Shown: piece by piece, positions 35,213 through 44,587 of the stretch
How positions within the stretch are numbered: position 1 is the stretch's first letter
How the letters are laid out: each line of letters starts with the position of its first letter
From: Erwinia aphidicola
Lineage (GTDB): Bacteria > Pseudomonadota > Gammaproteobacteria > Enterobacterales > Enterobacteriaceae
Direction: 5' to 3'
Assembly (NCBI RefSeq): GCF_014773485.1
Contig: NZ_JACXBP010000006.1
Span: forward strand, 1 to 64,000
DNA length: 64,000 bases
Program-made: the position numbers and the translations under genes
Notes under the pieces: model-generated
What the model saw: the letters and a program-made list of their open reading frames with translations, nothing else
Database searches by the model: none
Told to the model about the DNA's origin: nothing

Positions 35213-36109
35213 TTAAGGTACGTCGTATCCCAGTGCAGCTTTACGGATGCGGAACCACTGCTGGCGGTTCAGCGTTATCTGTGTTGAAGCAGCTGAACTG
35301 CGCACGCGCTCAATTTTCCCACTGCCGATAATCGGTAATGGTTGCGAAGGAAGTTGCAGTATCCACGCATAAATCAGCTGCTCGATCGTTTCGGCTCCGG
35401 TTTCCTGCTGAATGAGCTTGAGCTCATCGCGCAACGGCTGATATTCCGCGCCGGTAAACATTTTACCACCCGCCAGGCATGACCACGCCATGGGTTTAAT
35501 GCGCAGCTGCTGACACTGGTCGAGAGTACCGTCCAACAGAAGGGGCTGATAAACCGGGGAAATCTCCACCTGATTGGTGACCAGCGTAAACGGTAGTCGC
35601 GACTGCAGCAGGGAAAACTGCGTGGGAGTAAAGTTGGAGACGCCAAAGTGCTTAACCTTGCCGCTTTGATGCAACTGCAGGAAGGCACTGGCCACCTCGT
35701 CCGCATCCATCAGCGGATCGGGGCGGTGGATCAACAACAAATCGAGATAATCAGTATTAAAGTGACGCAGGGAGTTGTCGGCGCTCTGAATAATATGCGC
35801 AGCATCGGTGATGTAGTGGCCAAGCTTGTGGTCTGGGTTCGCCGTAGTGGCAATACCGCATTTGGTCACCAGCTCCAGACGCTCGCGCAGCTGAGGCTGC
35901 AAACGTAGCGCTTTACCGAATTCAGCTTCACACAGATAGCCGCCATAGATATCGGCATGATCGACAGTAGTTATGCCGCACTCAAGGTGCTGTTCGATAA
36001 AACTGACCAGCTGCTGCGAGGTCATTTCCCACTCCATCAGCCGCCAGTAGCCCATCACCATGCGGGAAAAAACCGGGCCCTGTGGGGCGATCTGCACGCG
36101 TTGTAACAT
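35213..36109 (-). CDS. ydhF: Aldo/keto reductase YdhF
   Basis: 298 residues, strongly similar to E. coli YdhF from end to end (GYWRLMEWEMTSQQLVSFIEQ cut, TVDHADIYGG, TKCGIATTA, LLLIHRPDPLMDADEVA, FGVSNFTPTQF, NQVEISP, PMAWSCLAGGK, PLPIIGSGK). The catalytic Asp-Tyr-Lys-His set is visible as D in VDHADIYGG, Y in IYGG, K in TKCG and H in LIHRP. It is an NADPH-dependent oxidoreductase of unknown substrate. It converges with the coiled-coil gene (5-nt gap). Confidence 0.94.
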   Translation of the reverse strand: MLQRVQIAPQGPVFSRMVMGYWRLMEWEMTSQQLVSFIEQHLECGITTVDHADIYGGYLCEAEFGKALRLQPQLRERLELVTKCGIATTANPDHKLGHYITDAAHIIQSADNSLRHFNTDYLDLLLIHRPDPLMDADEVASAFLQLHQSGKVKHFGVSNFTPTQFSLLQSRLPFTLVTNQVEISPVYQPLLLDGTLDQCQQLRIKPMAWSCLAGGKMFTGAEYQPLRDELKLIQQETGAETIEQLIYAWILQLPSQPLPIIGSGKIERVRSSAASTQITLNRQQWFRIRKAALGYDVP

Positions 36110-36191
36110 CTGTACTCTCCGTTAGCGAAATGACTAAACGCATGATACACCATCACTCCGCACCGGAAGCACGTTGCCGTCAAGCTTACCG

Positions 36192-36431
36192 TCAAAACAG
36201 CGTTGGCTGTTCCGGTTCGTCAGGTGCAGCTGCCGCGCCCACTCTCTGCAGCCGCAGAAAGCGCTGGCGACACAGGCGTAGTACCTCGCGCTTTTGCGCA
36301 TCACTGAATTTCATCCAGTTAAACCGCTCGTCGCGGCTGCGCAGACAGCCCCGGCAGTATCCGCGATCGTCCGCCTGGCAGATCCCGCGGCAGGGACTGG
36401 GTACCGGGAAAAACTCAAGTTGTTCAGCCAC
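36192..36431 (-). CDS. ydhL: DUF1289 protein YdhL
   Basis: 79 residues, the E. coli length. The family pattern is a Cys cluster, SPCRGICQADDRGYCRGCLR, which could bind a metal, followed by W and LRLCRQR and ending EPEQPTLF. Small cytoplasmic protein of unknown role. In E. coli it stands next to nemR; here the next genes are an inserted LysR/SDR/eptA block. Confidence 0.92.
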   Translation of the reverse strand: MAEQLEFFPVPSPCRGICQADDRGYCRGCLRSRDERFNWMKFSDAQKREVLRLCRQRFLRLQRVGAAAAPDEPEQPTLF

Positions 36432-36473
36432 CCTAACTCCTGATTGCTCTACCTGATATTTATTGAAGACGGC

Positions 36474-37388
36474 TCAGTCGATGTCTGCAAGCGTGACGCG
36501 GTGGTTTTTACTGAAATAATCGCGCAATGCGCGTATTGCCTGGCGGCTTTTTTCCGGTAAAACCCGTTCGAGCGTCAGCGCCGTTAATTTTAGCGGCGCC
36601 GCACGCCACTCCGGTAACAGCAGCATTAGTTGACCACTACGCAGCTCTTCCTGAATTTCCTGCAGCGGCTGAAGCGATAGCCCCATTCCCGCCACGGTAA
36701 AAGCGCGCATCACGTGCATACTGTCGCTAACCACCTGCCCTTCGGCAAGACGCAGGGTCAGCTCGCCTTCACGCGGATGATGGAAGTCGATGTGGCGATG
36801 AGAGTGGTGTCCGTGGATCCAGCGATGCGCTGACAGTGCCTGCGGCGTCTCCGGTACGCCATAACGGGTAAGGTAAGCCGGTGCCGCACAGATCACCATC
36901 GGCCACTCAGCCAGCGGGTGAGCAATGATGTTGGCATCGCTCAACTGGCGGCTAAAACGCAGCGCAATATCAATGCGATGTTCAATCATATCCAGCACGT
37001 TATCGGTGGCAATAATACGCAGACGAAGGCCGGGATGCTGCTGCAGTAACGGTGATAGCGCACTGCACAGTGGCTGGCCACCGATCCCCGGCGTAGAACT
37101 GATGCGCAGCTCCCCGGTCAAGGTATCACGCATCTCAGCCAGCCTTTGCTCCGCCTCCTGGGCATTTTTAAGCATCGCCTCACAGCCCGGATAGAATGCT
37201 GCACCGGCCTCGGATAGCGTCAGCTTACGGGTCGAACGGTGCAGCAACGGCACGCCGACCGCCTGCTCAAGCGCGCGCAAATGCTGACTGACTGCAGAGG
37301 GTGACATAGCCAGGCAGCGTGCTGCCGCCGCAAGAGAACCTTCCCTGACCACGGTGGCAAACACCGCCATACGGTTGAGTTTTTCCAT
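36474..37388 (-). CDS. LysR-family transcriptional regulator
   Basis: 304 residues. Winged helix-turn-helix at the N-terminus (MAVFATVVREGSLAAAARCL, SAVSQHLRALEQAVGVPLLHRSTRKLTLSEAG) and an effector domain from about residue 90 (GELRISSTPGIGG). It lies back to back with the SDR gene at 37490 with a 101-nt gap, so it probably controls it. This pair is absent from the equivalent E. coli interval, which suggests an insertion or lineage-specific gain. The inducer is not predictable. Confidence 0.88.
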   Translation of the reverse strand: MEKLNRMAVFATVVREGSLAAAARCLAMSPSAVSQHLRALEQAVGVPLLHRSTRKLTLSEAGAAFYPGCEAMLKNAQEAEQRLAEMRDTLTGELRISSTPGIGGQPLCSALSPLLQQHPGLRLRIIATDNVLDMIEHRIDIALRFSRQLSDANIIAHPLAEWPMVICAAPAYLTRYGVPETPQALSAHRWIHGHHSHRHIDFHHPREGELTLRLAEGQVVSDSMHVMRAFTVAGMGLSLQPLQEIQEELRSGQLMLLLPEWRAAPLKLTALTLERVLPEKSRQAIRALRDYFSKNHRVTLADID

Positions 37389-37489
37389 GATTAGTAAGTA
37401 TTACTTCATTATAAAAGCATAAATATGCCACTTATCGCTCTGCTTGTTAAGCTGTAGAGTGCAATACACACTTACAGAGGAGCATTGCT

Positions 37490-38134
37490 ATGAAAATTAC
37501 CATCATTGGCGCAAGCGGTTTTGTCGGGCCGGACATCGTTAAAGAAGCACTGGCACGCGGCCACCAGGTGGTCGCCGTTTCCCGCTCCGGCAAAAATTTG
37601 CCTGTGGATAGCCATCTGACTCAGGCACTGGGTGATATCCACGACAGCGAGTGGTTGAGCGGCGTACTTAACGGTCAGGATGCGGTTATCAGCGCCTATA
37701 ATCCCGGCTGGGCAGAGAGCGACCTGTTTGAAAAATTCACGCGCGGCAGCAATCAGATTCTGACAGCGGTGAAAAGCAGTGGCGTGCAGCGTTTGCTGGT
37801 GGTTGGCGGTGCGGGCAGTCTTGAGGTCGCTCCGGGGGTTGAACTGGTCGATACTGAGGCATTCCCGGCGAATATCAAGCCCGGAGCGCTGGGAGCGCGG
37901 GCATTACGTAATCAGCTACAGGCAGAAGAGGGCCAGCTGGAGTGGACCTATCTCTCGCCTGCGGCATTTCTTGAACCCGGGCCGCGCACCGCACAATTCC
38001 GGGTTGGCAACACCTCGCTACTGATGAATGGTGATAAGCCCGCTTCAATCAGCGTCGCCGACCTGGCGGTGGCAATCCTTGATGAGATCGAAAAGCCACA
38101 GCATATCCGCCAGCAATTTACCGTTGCTTACTAA
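37490..38134 (+). CDS. Atypical short-chain dehydrogenase / NAD(P)-binding epimerase-like protein
   Basis: 214 residues. The Rossmann dinucleotide motif is GASGFVGPDIV at residues 7-17, followed by a VAVSRSGKN segment and VIGAYNP-like AVISAYNPGW. It is in the NmrA/RrgY-like group of atypical SDRs that lack the YxxxK pair or have it displaced. GGAG (AGAGGAG) lies 6-7 nt upstream. It may be a quinone or NADPH sensor/reductase; the neighbouring LysR regulator and later electrophile genes fit a redox role. No precise substrate. Confidence 0.85.
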   Translation: MKITIIGASGFVGPDIVKEALARGHQVVAVSRSGKNLPVDSHLTQALGDIHDSEWLSGVLNGQDAVISAYNPGWAESDLFEKFTRGSNQILTAVKSSGVQRLLVVGGAGSLEVAPGVELVDTEAFPANIKPGALGARALRNQLQAEEGQLEWTYLSPAAFLEPGPRTAQFRVGNTSLLMNGDKPASISVADLAVAILDEIEKPQHIRQQFTVAY

Positions 38135-38179
38135 TTTACCCAGCCCGCTGCGGTGGGCTAATCACACGATGGTTAAAAG

Positions 38180-38212
38180 GTTAAGGTTTACCTAAGGTTT
38201 TCTGGCTATGAT
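38180..38212 (+). promoter_or_regulatory. eptA: PmrA box and -10 element of eptA
   Basis: GTTAAG-N5-CCTAAG (38180-38196) matches the tandem PmrA/BasR half-sites (YTTAAK-N5-YTTAAK). A TATGAT -10 (38207-38212) follows 10 nt later, so PmrA would sit at the -35 region, its normal place. eptA (pmrC) is a known PmrA target. Confidence 0.7.
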
Positions 38213-38242
38213 ACGCTAAGATTATTCTGCATTTGGAATGCC

Positions 38243-39883
38243 ATGAAACCCTTGTTTACTAAGTTACGTTGTAACGAAATTACGTTTAATCTTATCGCTG
38301 CGCTTTTCTTTACCCTGGTTTTAAACAGTGTCTTTATTGTCCGGGCCTGGGAAACCATCCCTTACCTCCATTTTCCTGACTACCTGTTTGCCGCCTCTAT
38401 CCCACTGGTGCTGTTCTGCGCGTTCACCCTGATTTTTAGCGTGCTGGCTTTACCGTGGCTGCGTAAACCGCTGCTGGCTGTGCTGATTCTGGCGGGCGCA
38501 GCGGCCAACTATTTTATCTACAGTTTCGGTACCGTGATCGATACCAATATGATCCAGAACGTATTTGAAACGGATGTGCAGGAAGCGACCGCACTGTTCA
38601 ACCTGCGCTATCTGGTGTGGATGCTGCTGCTTGCAGCTTTACCTGTTGCCCTGCTCTGCCTGACAAAAATTGAGAACAATCGTCCGTGGTGGATGGCCAT
38701 TGCATGGCGCGCCGTGACCTCTCTTGCTGCCGTGGTGCTAATACTGTTGGCCGCGGCGCTCTTCTATAAAGACTACGCCTCAATGATCCGCAATAACAAA
38801 GGGCTGGTAAAAATGGTCACCCCGGCGAATGTGGTCAGCGGCATCGGCCACTATGTGGATAATCGCTGGTTTGCTGGCGATCAGACGCTGGTCAAAATTG
38901 GCGAAGATGCCAAAAAAGGTCCTGTTATTCTCGGGGCAAAGAAAAAGACCCTGGTTATTTTCGTGCTGGGTGAAACTGCGCGGGCAGAAAACTTCTCACT
39001 TGGCGGCTATGCCCGCGAGACGAATCCAAAACTCAAGCGTGATAATGTCATCTATTATCAGCATGCCACCTCGTGCGGCACGGAAACTGCCATCTCTGTA
39101 CCCTGCATGTTTTCTAATATGCCGCGTGAAAATTATGATGCCAGCCTCGCCCGCCATCAGGAAGGCCTGCTCGATGTGATGGCCCATGCGGGCGTTACCG
39201 TAATGTGGCGTGAAAATGATGGCGGCTGCAAAGGCGCCTGCAATCGCGTACCGCATACCGATATGACCAAATGGAACGTCACCGCACTGTGTAAAAGCGA
39301 TTACTGCCTTGATGATGTTCTGCTGCACCGACTGAATAACTACATTGACAGCGTGAAGGATGACGCAGTAATTGTTCTGCATCAGATGGGCAGCCACGGC
39401 CCGGCGTACTATCTGCGTTATCCCGCTGAAATGCGCCAGTTCACGCCAACCTGCGACAGCAATCAGATTCAGGATTGCGACCATCAGGCACTGGTCAACA
39501 CCTATGACAACTCGATCCTCTATACCGACTCGATGCTGGACAGCACCATTAGCCTGCTAAAGTCATACAGCGATAAATTCAACGTGGCGATGGTCTATCT
39601 TTCCGATCATGGTGAATCACTTGGCGAGCGTGGCATGTATCTGCACGGCGCGCCGTATCTCTTTGCGCCCAGTCAGCAAACGCATATTCCCTTGCTGCTG
39701 TGGATGTCGCCGGACTATGCCAGTACGTTTGGCATTAATCAGCAGTGTCTGAAACAGCAGGCTGAGCAGGATGATGTCTCGCAGGACAATATTTTTCATA
39801 CCCTGCTGGGGATGCTTAACATAGAAACTAAAGAGTATCAGCCGAAGCTGGACATGATCCGTTCGTGCCGGCAAGGGGTATAA
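38243..39883 (+). CDS. eptA: Lipid A phosphoethanolamine transferase EptA (PmrC)
   Basis: 546 residues. N-terminal five membrane helices (about 15-195), then a periplasmic sulfatase-fold domain. Metal and nucleophile motifs: GETARAENFSLGGY (Glu), SCGTETAISVPCMF (the Thr nucleophile), HQMGSHGPAY and SDHGESLGERG (metal ligands). It adds phosphoethanolamine to lipid A phosphates, which lowers negative charge and raises resistance to polymyxin and cationic peptides. A PmrA box precedes it. No pmrA/pmrB pair is next to it, unlike the eptA-basRS operon of E. coli, and the locus differs from that of E. coli. Confidence 0.95.
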   Translation: MKPLFTKLRCNEITFNLIAALFFTLVLNSVFIVRAWETIPYLHFPDYLFAASIPLVLFCAFTLIFSVLALPWLRKPLLAVLILAGAAANYFIYSFGTVIDTNMIQNVFETDVQEATALFNLRYLVWMLLLAALPVALLCLTKIENNRPWWMAIAWRAVTSLAAVVLILLAAALFYKDYASMIRNNKGLVKMVTPANVVSGIGHYVDNRWFAGDQTLVKIGEDAKKGPVILGAKKKTLVIFVLGETARAENFSLGGYARETNPKLKRDNVIYYQHATSCGTETAISVPCMFSNMPRENYDASLARHQEGLLDVMAHAGVTVMWRENDGGCKGACNRVPHTDMTKWNVTALCKSDYCLDDVLLHRLNNYIDSVKDDAVIVLHQMGSHGPAYYLRYPAEMRQFTPTCDSNQIQDCDHQALVNTYDNSILYTDSMLDSTISLLKSYSDKFNVAMVYLSDHGESLGERGMYLHGAPYLFAPSQQTHIPLLLWMSPDYASTFGINQQCLKQQAEQDDVSQDNIFHTLLGMLNIETKEYQPKLDMIRSCRQGV

Positions 39884-39895
39884 AGGGTTGAATGC

Positions 39896-39907
39896 GACCG
39901 TTCGGTC
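39896..39907. promoter_or_regulatory. nemR: NemR operator-like palindrome upstream of nemR
   Basis: GACCG-TT-CGGTC, a perfect interrupted palindrome 15 nt before the nemR start. It shares its half-site with the box at 40529 upstream of nemA, which supports binding by NemR. Confidence 0.55.
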
Positions 39908-39922
39908 TAGTACCCTGCTGCG

Positions 39923-40513
39923 ATGAATAAAACGACCCGCTTTGACACAAGAGAGCATCTGCTCAATACCGGCGAACAGCTCTGCCTGCAGTGCGGCTTC
40001 AACGGTATGGGCCTGATCGCGCTGCTGAAACAGGCAGAAGTGCCTAAAGGGTCGTTCTATCACTATTTTCCTTCTAAGGAAGCGTTCGGCGTGGCGATGC
40101 TTGAGCGTTACTTCGCCCGCTATCATCAGCGCCTGTCTGACTATCTCAATGATCATCAGATAAGCTATCGTCAGCGCGTACTGGATTACTATCAGCAGTC
40201 GCTTTCGTTCTGCCAGGAGAGCAGCTTCGCCGGGTGCCTGTCGGTTAAGCTGTCGGCCGAAGTCTGCGATCTCTCTGAAGCGATGCGCAGCGCGCTGCAT
40301 GCCGGGTCTGAAGCATTGATGGCCACGCTGGTCAAGGCGCTGATGAAAGCGCAGCAGCAGGGTACGCTGTCAGCCGAAATCAACTGCTCCCAGTGCGCAG
40401 TAACGTTATACACTTTGTGGCTGGGAGCCAGCCTGCAAAGTAAAATCTGCCGTGACAATGCGCCGTTGCTCAACGCATGGCAGGAAATGACACGCATTCT
40501 ACGCGAAGCGTAA
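39923..40513 (+). CDS. nemR: TetR-family redox repressor NemR
   Basis: 196 residues. Helix-turn-helix region DTREHLLNTGEQLCLQCGF, VPKGSFYHYFPSKEAFGVAML. The conserved redox cysteines lie in FAGCLSVKLSAEVCDLSE, corresponding to C106 and C116 in E. coli. NemR represses nemA and gloA and is inactivated by electrophiles, hypochlorite and methylglyoxal. It precedes nemA by 43 nt. Here eptA replaces ydhL as the upstream neighbour. Confidence 0.94.
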   Translation: MNKTTRFDTREHLLNTGEQLCLQCGFNGMGLIALLKQAEVPKGSFYHYFPSKEAFGVAMLERYFARYHQRLSDYLNDHQISYRQRVLDYYQQSLSFCQESSFAGCLSVKLSAEVCDLSEAMRSALHAGSEALMATLVKALMKAQQQGTLSAEINCSQCAVTLYTLWLGASLQSKICRDNAPLLNAWQEMTRILREA

Positions 40514-40528
40514 AAAAACCACCTTTTC

Positions 40529-40543
40529 TAGTCGACCGGTCTA
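40529..40543. promoter_or_regulatory. nemA: NemR box in the nemR-nemA gap
   Basis: TAGTCGACCGGTCTA, a near-palindrome with the GACCG/GGTC core seen at 39896. It lies 13 nt upstream of the nemA start, next to the Shine-Dalgarno. Confidence 0.6.
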
Positions 40544-40556
40544 CCAGGAGTAAGTT

Positions 40557-41657
40557 ATGGAACTGAAAAAACTGTTCACCCCTCTCAAAACCGGCGCAAT
40601 CACCGTGCCGAACCGCATTTTTATGGCACCGCTGACGCGTCTGCGCAGTATTGAACCCGGTGATATCCCGACTCCGCTGATGGGCGAATATTACCGTCAG
40701 CGCGCCAGCGCAGGATTAATTATTACCGAAGCCACACAGATCAGTGCGCAGGCGAAAGGCTATGCCGGTGCGCCAGGCTTACATTCGGCTGAACAGATCG
40801 GCATGTGGAAAGCCATCAATGAAGGTATTCATCAGGATGGCGGTCACAGTGCCGTTCAGCTGTGGCACACCGGACGTATCTCGCACACTAGCGTGCAGCC
40901 TGAGGGCGCGGCGCCGGTATCGGCTTCCGCCATTAATGCTGAAACGCGCACTTCACTGCGTGATGACGCGGGTAACGCCATGCGCGAAGCCACCTCGACG
41001 CCACGCGCCCTGACAACCGAAGAAGTGGCCGGTGTGGTCAATGATTTCCGTCAGGCAGTCAGCAACGCTCGCGAAGCTGATTTTGACCTGGTTGAGCTGC
41101 ACAGCGCTCACGGTTACCTGATCCATCAGTTCCTGTCCCCTGCCTCAAACCAGCGTGACGACCAGTACGGCGGCAGCATCGAAAATCGCACGCGTTTCGC
41201 GCTGGAAGTGGTTGATGCCGCGATCGCCGCCTGGAGCGCAGACCGCATCGCTATCCGTATTTCACCTCTGGGCCCGTTTAATGGACTGGACAATGGTGAA
41301 GATCAGGAAGAAGCCGCACTGTATTACATTGCTGAGCTGGCAAAACGCCAACTTGCCTATCTGCATATTTCTGAACCAGACTGGGCGGGCGGGAAGCCAT
41401 ACAGCGAGAGCTTCCGTAAGGCTATCCGTGCCGTTTACCCTGGCGTGATTGTCGGAGCCGGCGGTTACACCGCAGAAAAAGCGGAAACGCTGATTGAACA
41501 GGGCCTGATCGACGCCGTTGCTTTTGGCCGCAGCTACATTGCCAACCCGGACTTGGTCGAGCGCCTGAAAAAGAACGCTGAACTGAATGAACCACAGCCG
41601 GAAACCTTCTACGGTGGCGGTGCAAAAGGCTATACCGATTACCCGGTTCTGGGCTAA
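40557..41657 (+). CDS. nemA: N-ethylmaleimide reductase NemA (old yellow enzyme)
   Basis: 366 residues, FMN TIM barrel. It reduces electrophilic enones, maleimides, nitrate esters and nitroaromatics with NADPH. Motifs: [17 protein letters not shown] (with the substrate-binding His), [26 protein letters not shown], and [11 protein letters not shown] near the phosphate site. CAGGAG lies 7 nt upstream. Part of nemRA-gloA, all induced by electrophiles. Confidence 0.95.
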   Translation: MELKKLFTPLKTGAITVPNRIFMAPLTRLRSIEPGDIPTPLMGEYYRQRASAGLIITEATQISAQAKGYAGAPGLHSAEQIGMWKAINEGIHQDGGHSAVQLWHTGRISHTSVQPEGAAPVSASAINAETRTSLRDDAGNAMREATSTPRALTTEEVAGVVNDFRQAVSNAREADFDLVELHSAHGYLIHQFLSPASNQRDDQYGGSIENRTRFALEVVDAAIAAWSADRIAIRISPLGPFNGLDNGEDQEEAALYYIAELAKRQLAYLHISEPDWAGGKPYSESFRKAIRAVYPGVIVGAGGYTAEKAETLIEQGLIDAVAFGRSYIANPDLVERLKKNAELNEPQPETFYGGGAKGYTDYPVLG

Positions 41658-41735
41658 GGGTTCGCAGCGGTTGCTATAACCGCTATACTGGATTTTTTAC
41701 GTCATCCACCGATGGCGCCGATACATGAGGATGTT

Positions 41736-42143
41736 ATGCGTTTACTTCACACCATGCTGCGCGTTGGCGATCTGCAACGCTCCGTTGATTTTTACACTAA
41801 GGTGCTGGGCATGAAGCTGCTGCGCACCAGTGAAAACACCGAATATAAGTACACCCTCGCGTTTGTCGGCTATACCGAAGAGAGTGAAGGTGCCGTTATC
41901 GAGCTGACCTATAACTGGGGCGTAGATAAGTATGACCTCGGCAATGCTTATGGTCATATCGCACTGGGCGTAGACGATTGTGCCGCCACCTGCGACCGCA
42001 TTCGTAATGATGGTGGCAATGTCACCCGTGAAGCCGGCCCGGTAAAAGGCGGCAGTACCATTATTGCTTTTGTTGAAGATCCGGACGGTTATAAAATCGA
42101 ACTGATCGAAAACAAACATGCTGGTCACGGTCTGGGCAATTAA
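41736..42143 (+). CDS. gloA: Glyoxalase I
   Basis: 135 residues, the same as E. coli. It converts the methylglyoxal-glutathione adduct to S-lactoylglutathione. All four Ni ligands are present: H5, E56, H74, E122. GAGG lies 6 nt before the ATG at 41736; eight in-frame upstream codons are not part of the family. It follows nemA by 78 nt and in E. coli is co-transcribed with it. Confidence 0.96.
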   Translation: MRLLHTMLRVGDLQRSVDFYTKVLGMKLLRTSENTEYKYTLAFVGYTEESEGAVIELTYNWGVDKYDLGNAYGHIALGVDDCAATCDRIRNDGGNVTREAGPVKGGSTIIAFVEDPDGYKIELIENKHAGHGLGN

Positions 42144-42149
42144 TTGTTT

Positions 42150-42170
42150 AGGGTGCCTTTTTGGCACCCT
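42150..42170 (+). terminator. Hairpin after gloA
   Basis: An 8-bp stem (42150-42157 with 42163-42170) with a five-T loop, followed by a C/T-rich stretch rather than a clean T run; a moderate terminator. Confidence 0.6.
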
Positions 42171-42247
42171 CTCCCTTCCTGTTTGCTGCATCCTGCAGTG
42201 AAATTTGCCATAATGTGCGCTGCCTTTTTTCCGCCTATGAGATGCCG

Positions 42248-42907
42248 ATGTCTGAATCGAATGAACTGAACACCCTGAGCAGCCGTTTTCGCGGTTTTTA
42301 TCCAGTGGTGATTGACGTTGAAACCGCCGGTTTTGATGCCAAAACTAACGCTTTACTGGAAATCGCTGCGGTCACGCTTAAGATGGACGACAATGGCTGG
42401 CTGGAAAAAGATGAGACGCTGCACTTCCATGTCGAACCCTTTGTCGGCTCAGTTCTGCAACCCGAAGCGCTGGCGTTCAACGGCATCGACCCGAACAACC
42501 CTTTGCGCGGCGCAGTGAGCGAGTACGAAGCGCTGCATGCGATTTTCAAACTGGTGCGTAAAGGCGTGAAGGATCAGGGCTGTAACCGGGCGATCATGGT
42601 GGCACACAACGCAACTTTCGACCTGAACTTTATGAACGCCGCCGCCGAGCGCGCCAGCCTGAAGCGCAACCCTTTCCATCCGTTTGTCACCTTTGATACG
42701 GCGGCATTGAGTGGTCTGGTGCTGGGGCAAACCGTTCTGGCTAAAGCCTGCACCACTGCCGGCATCGCTTTTGATAATACCCAGGCACACTCCGCACTGT
42801 ATGACACGCTGCAGACCGCGGATCTGTTCTGTGAACTGGTTAATCGCTGGAAACGTCTGGGCGGCTGGCCGTTGCCCGCCAGCGCCGATGATCAACAGCA
42901 GGCTTAA
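42248..42907 (+). CDS. rnt: Ribonuclease T
   Basis: 219 residues. A 3'-to-5' DEDDh exonuclease that trims tRNA, 5S and 23S rRNA ends. Catalytic residues: D23 and E25 in VIDVETAG, D125 in HNATFD, H181 and D186 in HSALYD. The ATG at 42248 matches the family start; an ATG two codons earlier is open as well. It converges with grxD across a shared terminator. Confidence 0.96.
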   Translation: MSESNELNTLSSRFRGFYPVVIDVETAGFDAKTNALLEIAAVTLKMDDNGWLEKDETLHFHVEPFVGSVLQPEALAFNGIDPNNPLRGAVSEYEALHAIFKLVRKGVKDQGCNRAIMVAHNATFDLNFMNAAAERASLKRNPFHPFVTFDTAALSGLVLGQTVLAKACTTAGIAFDNTQAHSALYDTLQTADLFCELVNRWKRLGGWPLPASADDQQQA

Positions 42908-42926
42908 ACGCGCTGATTGAAAGATA

Positions 42927-42958
42927 AAAAAAACCGGAGCCATTTGGCTCCGGTTTTT
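42927..42958. terminator. Bidirectional terminator between rnt and grxD
   Basis: An 11-bp stem (42931-42941 with 42946-42956) with loop ATTT, A run on the left, T run on the right. Confidence 0.9.
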
Positions 42959-42987
42959 ATTTTGGGTGCACTCTCAAGCTTTAACGC

Positions 42988-43326
42988 TTATTCAGACGCT
43001 TCGCTCGGATATTTTGCCGCAGTTTCTTTAATCAGACTCTGCAGTTCGCCGCGCTGGTACATTTCAATGATGATATCGCAGCCGCCGACCAGCTCACCGT
43101 CAACCCACAGCTGTGGGAAGGTCGGCCAGTTGGCATACTTCGGCATTTCAGCACGGATGTCCGGGTTCAGCAGAATATCAACATAGGCGAAACGCTCGCC
43201 GCAAGCTGAAAGCGCCTGAACAGCCTGCGCGGAGAAGCCGCAGCTTGGCAGTTTCGGGGAGCCTTTCATATACAGCAGGATCGGGTTTTCTGCGATCTGG
43301 CGCTGAATTTTTTCAACAGTACTCAT
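42988..43326 (-). CDS. grxD: Monothiol glutaredoxin GrxD
   Basis: 112 residues. The CGFS active-site motif is at 29-32; other features are ENPILLYMKGSPKLPSCGFS (cut) and WPTFPQLWVDGELVGGCDI, which bind glutathione. It binds a [2Fe-2S] cluster with glutathione as a dimer and takes part in Fe-S delivery. The ATG at 43326 is the family start (MSTVEKIQ). It stands alone, convergent with rnt. Confidence 0.95.
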   Translation of the reverse strand: MSTVEKIQRQIAENPILLYMKGSPKLPSCGFSAQAVQALSACGERFAYVDILLNPDIRAEMPKYANWPTFPQLWVDGELVGGCDIIIEMYQRGELQSLIKETAAKYPSEASE

Positions 43327-43687
43327 AAATGCCTTCCTCAATACGATACTTCGTGTTTAGTTATTGTAGCGATTCTGTCCAGGCGATGAAAATGACATTT
43401 TCAGCAACAGCGTCAGCTTGTGCGCTGTCGTGGAACAGGTGATGGTGACAAAATAACATTTTCTTATCATCAATTCTCCCTCTGTCATGCGCGAAAGTGC
43501 AGTAACCGCTGACTTAACCACCTGATTGTGCTCAATTTCAAAGCGTTTACTTGATCTGTATTATTGAAACAAAAAAGACCTTACCTTTTGTTAAGAAGTT
43601 AGATTAGAATCGGGTCAACCTTCTGCTTTAGCGCAGAAATCACTTTTTCTGGCTGTGTTGCAGTGTTTTGCAGCGCACAAACTGTTA
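43327..43687. other. Intergenic region between grxD and mepH
   Basis: About 360 nt between divergent genes, with promoters for both expected. No ORF or RNA gene is supported. AT-rich near mepH; short imperfect repeats only. Confidence 0.5.
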
Positions 43688-44545
43688 ATGAGAACAATGC
43701 GTTCACTCATCACACTCATTCTGCTGGCCTTTGCTCAGCTATTTTTTAACCTGGCGCACGCATCGCCACATGCTCCTATTAATGCAAATCAACATAAAGT
43801 TGATAGCAGCGCTGCCAGTAAGGATGACCGGCGTAAACGCCGCCCGGTCAAAGCCGCCTCAACCAAAAAAGTCAAAGAACCCCTCAGCAAAAAAAGTAAA
43901 CAACCAGCCAAAACCACGCGTACAACCGTTGCGCAGAAACTTAAGCTGAAAAAGAAACCTGCTGCTGAGCCGGTAAATAAGATTAACGTCGCAAAAAACA
44001 AAACCACGGCTAAAAAGCTGGCTAAGAACGAAGGCAAAAAACGCTACGGTCGCCAGCGCGCAGATAAAAAACTCGAATCGCGCGTAGCAGAGAGTACCAA
44101 TGCGCCGCTCAAGCTGAGCAAAGCTCACCGCGCGCGCTATCAGAAAGCTCGTGAGACAGCGATGAATAAACTGATGGGTCAGCTAGGGAAACCCTACCAG
44201 TGGGGCGGAACCTCGCCAAAAACCGGCTTCGACTGCAGTGGGCTGGTTTGGTATGCCTATAAAGATTTAGTGAAATTCAAGATCCCACGTACCGCGAATG
44301 AGATGTATCACCTGCGTGACGCGGCCTCGATCAAACGCGATGAGTTGGAAAAAGGCGATTTGGTATTTTTCCGCATTAATGGTCGCGGCACTGCCGACCA
44401 TGTGGGCGTCTATCTGGGCGGTGGGAAATTTATCCAGTCACCACGCACCGGCAAAGATATCCAGGTGAGCGCGCTGACGGAAGACTACTGGCAGGAGCAC
44501 TACATTGGTGCCCGGCGCATGATGACACCGAAAACCATTCGTTAA
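43688..44545 (+). CDS. mepH: Peptidoglycan endopeptidase MepH (NlpC/P60)
   Basis: 285 residues from the ATG at 43688 (a second ATG at 43697 has GAGAA just before it). Signal peptide (about 1-25), then a very Lys/Ala-rich basic linker (40-135) and the NlpC/P60 domain (about 160-285) with the catalytic Cys in FDCSGLVW, His in ADHVGVYLGGG and IPRTANEMYHL. It cleaves D-Ala-mDAP crosslinks for peptidoglycan expansion. The basic linker is typical for the family but differs in sequence. It ends at a shared hairpin. Confidence 0.93.
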   Translation: MRTMRSLITLILLAFAQLFFNLAHASPHAPINANQHKVDSSAASKDDRRKRRPVKAASTKKVKEPLSKKSKQPAKTTRTTVAQKLKLKKKPAAEPVNKINVAKNKTTAKKLAKNEGKKRYGRQRADKKLESRVAESTNAPLKLSKAHRARYQKARETAMNKLMGQLGKPYQWGGTSPKTGFDCSGLVWYAYKDLVKFKIPRTANEMYHLRDAASIKRDELEKGDLVFFRINGRGTADHVGVYLGGGKFIQSPRTGKDIQVSALTEDYWQEHYIGARRMMTPKTIR

Positions 44546-44558
44546 ACGCTAAAGAGAA

Positions 44559-44580
44559 CGGGAGGAGCGACCTCCTCCCG
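44559..44580. terminator. Hairpin between mepH and ynhF
   Basis: A 9-bp GC-rich stem (44559-44567 with 44572-44580). On the minus strand it is followed by a U-rich stretch, so it suits ynhF better than mepH. Confidence 0.65.
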
Positions 44581-44587
44581 GTGAAAC

